The position numbers and the translations under genes were made by a program. Shown here in pieces: positions 6,559-8,038 of a stretch of DNA of 8,038 nucleotides (positions are counted from its first letter, which is position 1; every line of letters begins with the position of its first letter). The DNA lies in contig JALTCK010000061.1 in the NCBI GenBank assembly GCA_027074805.1, positions 1 to 8,038 of the forward strand. The letters run 5' to 3'. The notes below the pieces were generated by a model, which searched no databases, was not told the DNA's origin, and worked only from the letters and a program-made list of their open reading frames with translations. The DNA comes from Thermococcus sp. Its GTDB lineage: Archaea; Methanobacteriota_B; Thermococci; Thermococcales; Thermococcaceae.

Positions 6559-8038
6559 ATGTGAGACCTATGAAGGAGTACCTCTGCTTGGTTATAACAT
6601 TCGCAAGCACTATGGCGATTATCTGGACGAGCATAAGGAAGACGCCCAGTGCTGCGGCCAGATTGGCACTTCCAACGGAGCCCATTATGAGCTCCCTCAT
6701 CTTGGCTGTTATCGGGTACCACGTTGAGTTTATTGAACCTAGGGTAATGCCGACACTGGTCTCGCTCATACAATAGACGAAGCTGAGCATGGCTCCTCCG
6801 AGTAGGTTTAAGAGTATGAGTGGTATCAGTATGCTGGTGAGGGCCTTCCACCTTCCTGCCCCTAGATTAAGTGCAGACTCCTCGAGAGTGACGTGCACCT
6901 GCTGGATTCCAGCGGAGATTGAACGGGCGGCAAACGGCAGACGCCTTATTGAGTAAGCCAGTATCAAAGCGGCTCCCGGGAAGAAAGCCAACAGGTTGGT
7001 GGGGTCGAGAATTGTTCCTTTGAACGGTGGTACCGTTGAGAAGAAGAAGAAATAGCTCATTGCAATGACGATTCCAGGGACGGCTATAGGTATGGTGGCA
7101 AGGCTGTCGAGTATCGGTGCAAGCTTTGCCTTTTTGAACCTTCCTGCCGCGTAGGAAGCCGTAAGCGAGAGCAGGAGGATTATGAAGATCGCAACGGTGG
7201 AGTACATGAGGCTATTTCTGATGACGTTCAGTATATCGGGCTGGGTGAGCAGTGCTTTCATGTTTGCCATGGTGAAACCTTCGGGCCATGTGCCATACCA
7301 CCTCTCACTAAAGGCAAGTAGTATGACCCCCATCTGCGGGAATATTGTTATCAGGAGTGTGGGTATGATGAGCAGGTATATGAGCACTGCCTGCCACCAT
7401 TTGGGTTTTGCGACCCTTGGCTTCCACCTCCCTCCCTTGCTGAGCATGGCATACTGTCTCATTCCCACGTACCAGCGGACGAGGAGGAACATTATGAGGG
7501 CGATGGTCAACATCACCAGTGCAAGGGCTGCCATCTGGGGATTTCCTATGGCAAAACCAGAGACGAATGAGCTGTATATCTGGTAGGACATGAGTTTTTT
7601 GGCTATTGCACTCCCCTGGAAGACGATTGGGGCAGCAAGGTCTTCAAGGCTAAAAATCCCCACGAGTATCGCACCCGCAGTGATCCCAGGAAGTGCGAGG
7701 GGGAACGTGACGGTTCTGAAGAGGCGGAAACCCCTACTGCCTAGGTTCTCAGCCTGTTCTTCGAGACTGGGGTCGATGTTGATGAAGCTCGCGTAGGCGT
7801 TGAGGTAGACTATGGGATAGTAGGTTATAGATTGGGCTATGACAACACCAACAAGGCCGTCTATCCATATTGGGTGTGGGAACAGGTGTAGGTGCTGATA
7901 GAAAATCCAGTTTATGAGGCCGTTGGGAAGGAACATCTTCTTGACAACAACAACATTAACGAATGGAGTCACAAGAAGTGGTACAAAAAGGAGAATCCTC
8001 ATAATGTTCTTCCCAGGAAAGTCGTAGCGGGCCATGAC
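6557..8038 (-). CDS. ABC transporter permease, two fused BPD_transp_1 domains (5' end beyond window)
   Basis: 493 codons are visible. The frame is open through the right edge (one Val codon before the first Met, at 8035), and this sequence begins mid-domain at ARYDFPGKN, which in FbpB-type permeases follows an N-terminal membrane region. The true start therefore lies beyond 8038. Both halves carry the EAA loop that docks on the ATPase: EEQAENLGSRGFRLFRTVTF (from ~92 of the visible part) and EESALNLGAGRWKALTSILI (from ~385). About ten hydrophobic segments are visible (near 11-33, 58-83, 112-138, 165-188, 217-243, 275-298, 311-333, 346-364, 399-422, 458-481); full-length relatives usually have twelve. 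Both halves of the pore are on one chain, so no second permease gene is needed. The fused layout is typical of iron(III)/FbpB-like importers, but substrate remains open. A binding-protein gene is expected further upstream. Confidence 0.92.
   Translation of the reverse strand, partial: VMARYDFPGKNIMRILLFVPLLVTPFVNVVVVKKMFLPNGLINWIFYQHLHLFPHPIWIDGLVGVVIAQSITYYPIVYLNAYASFINIDPSLEEQAENLGSRGFRLFRTVTFPLALPGITAGAILVGIFSLEDLAAPIVFQGSAIAKKLMSYQIYSSFVSGFAIGNPQMAALALVMLTIALIMFLLVRWYVGMRQYAMLSKGGRWKPRVAKPKWWQAVLIYLLIIPTLLITIFPQMGVILLAFSERWYGTWPEGFTMANMKALLTQPDILNVIRNSLMYSTVAIFIILLLSLTASYAAGRFKKAKLAPILDSLATIPIAVPGIVIAMSYFFFFSTVPPFKGTILDPTNLLAFFPGAALILAYSIRRLPFAARSISAGIQQVHVTLEESALNLGAGRWKALTSILIPLILLNLLGGAMLSFVYCMSETSVGITLGSINSTWYPITAKMRELIMGSVGSANLAAALGVFLMLVQIIAIVLANVITKQRYSFIGLT

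Noticed and set aside
6552..6851. A 99-codon leftward frame overlapping the permease 3' end
   Set aside because: It is an out-of-frame reading of the permease, whose EAA motif and membrane segments run through the same bases; the peptide has no coherent features.
8033..8035. ATG at 8035 as the permease start
   Set aside because: It lies mid-domain: the sequence starts at the ARYDFPG segment that normally follows N-terminal membrane helices, and the frame is open to the window edge.
1..8038. CRISPR array, tRNA/rRNA genes, insertion sequences, attachment sites
   Set aside because: Coding genes fill almost the whole window. No regularly spaced repeats, tRNA-like folds, transposase motifs or terminal inverted repeats were seen; no gap exceeds 75 bases.

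Overview
The window looks like chromosomal DNA of a hyperthermophilic euryarchaeon of the Thermococcales, most likely Thermococcus. Supporting signs are a surface protein ending in a Thr/Ser linker plus a CGP-CTERM tail (a sorting signal known from Thermococcaceae), GGTGA Shine-Dalgarno sites just before starts, BRE/TATA-type promoters, AGG/AGA-rich arginine codons, Lys/Glu/Val-rich proteins and very tight gene packing.

Layout: one gene reads rightward (20-2128) and five read leftward (8038 down to 2129). The rightward gene encodes a 702-residue protein with an Mrr-type restriction-endonuclease-like N-terminal domain followed by about seven helix-plus-beta-hairpin units resembling PepSY repeats. 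It meets the leftward gene at 2129 stop codon to stop codon with no spacer. That neighbour is an unrecognised cytoplasmic protein of about 205 residues. Next come a secreted, membrane-anchored calcineurin-like metallophosphoesterase (2820-4826), a DUF447 flavin-reductase-like split-barrel protein (4881-5450), and an ABC importer module: ATPase (5482-6546) and a fused two-domain permease (6557-8038, cut by the window edge).

How they work together: the permease and ATPase are 10 bases apart and form one importer of the Fbp/Pot/Ugp superfamily. Its solute-binding protein is not in the window and probably lies beyond 8038, so the substrate (iron(III) or another small solute) cannot be fixed. The DUF447 gene follows by 31 bases but has its own plausible promoter, as do the phosphoesterase and the 205-residue protein. 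Apart from the importer, the leftward genes are therefore probably separate units that only share a strand. Start codons were re-chosen for three genes because ribosome binding sites, TATA boxes and a signal peptide all favour internal starts. The most unusual item is the nuclease-like/PepSY-like fusion. No RNA gene, CRISPR array, insertion sequence or integration site was seen, and no gap between genes exceeds 75 bases.
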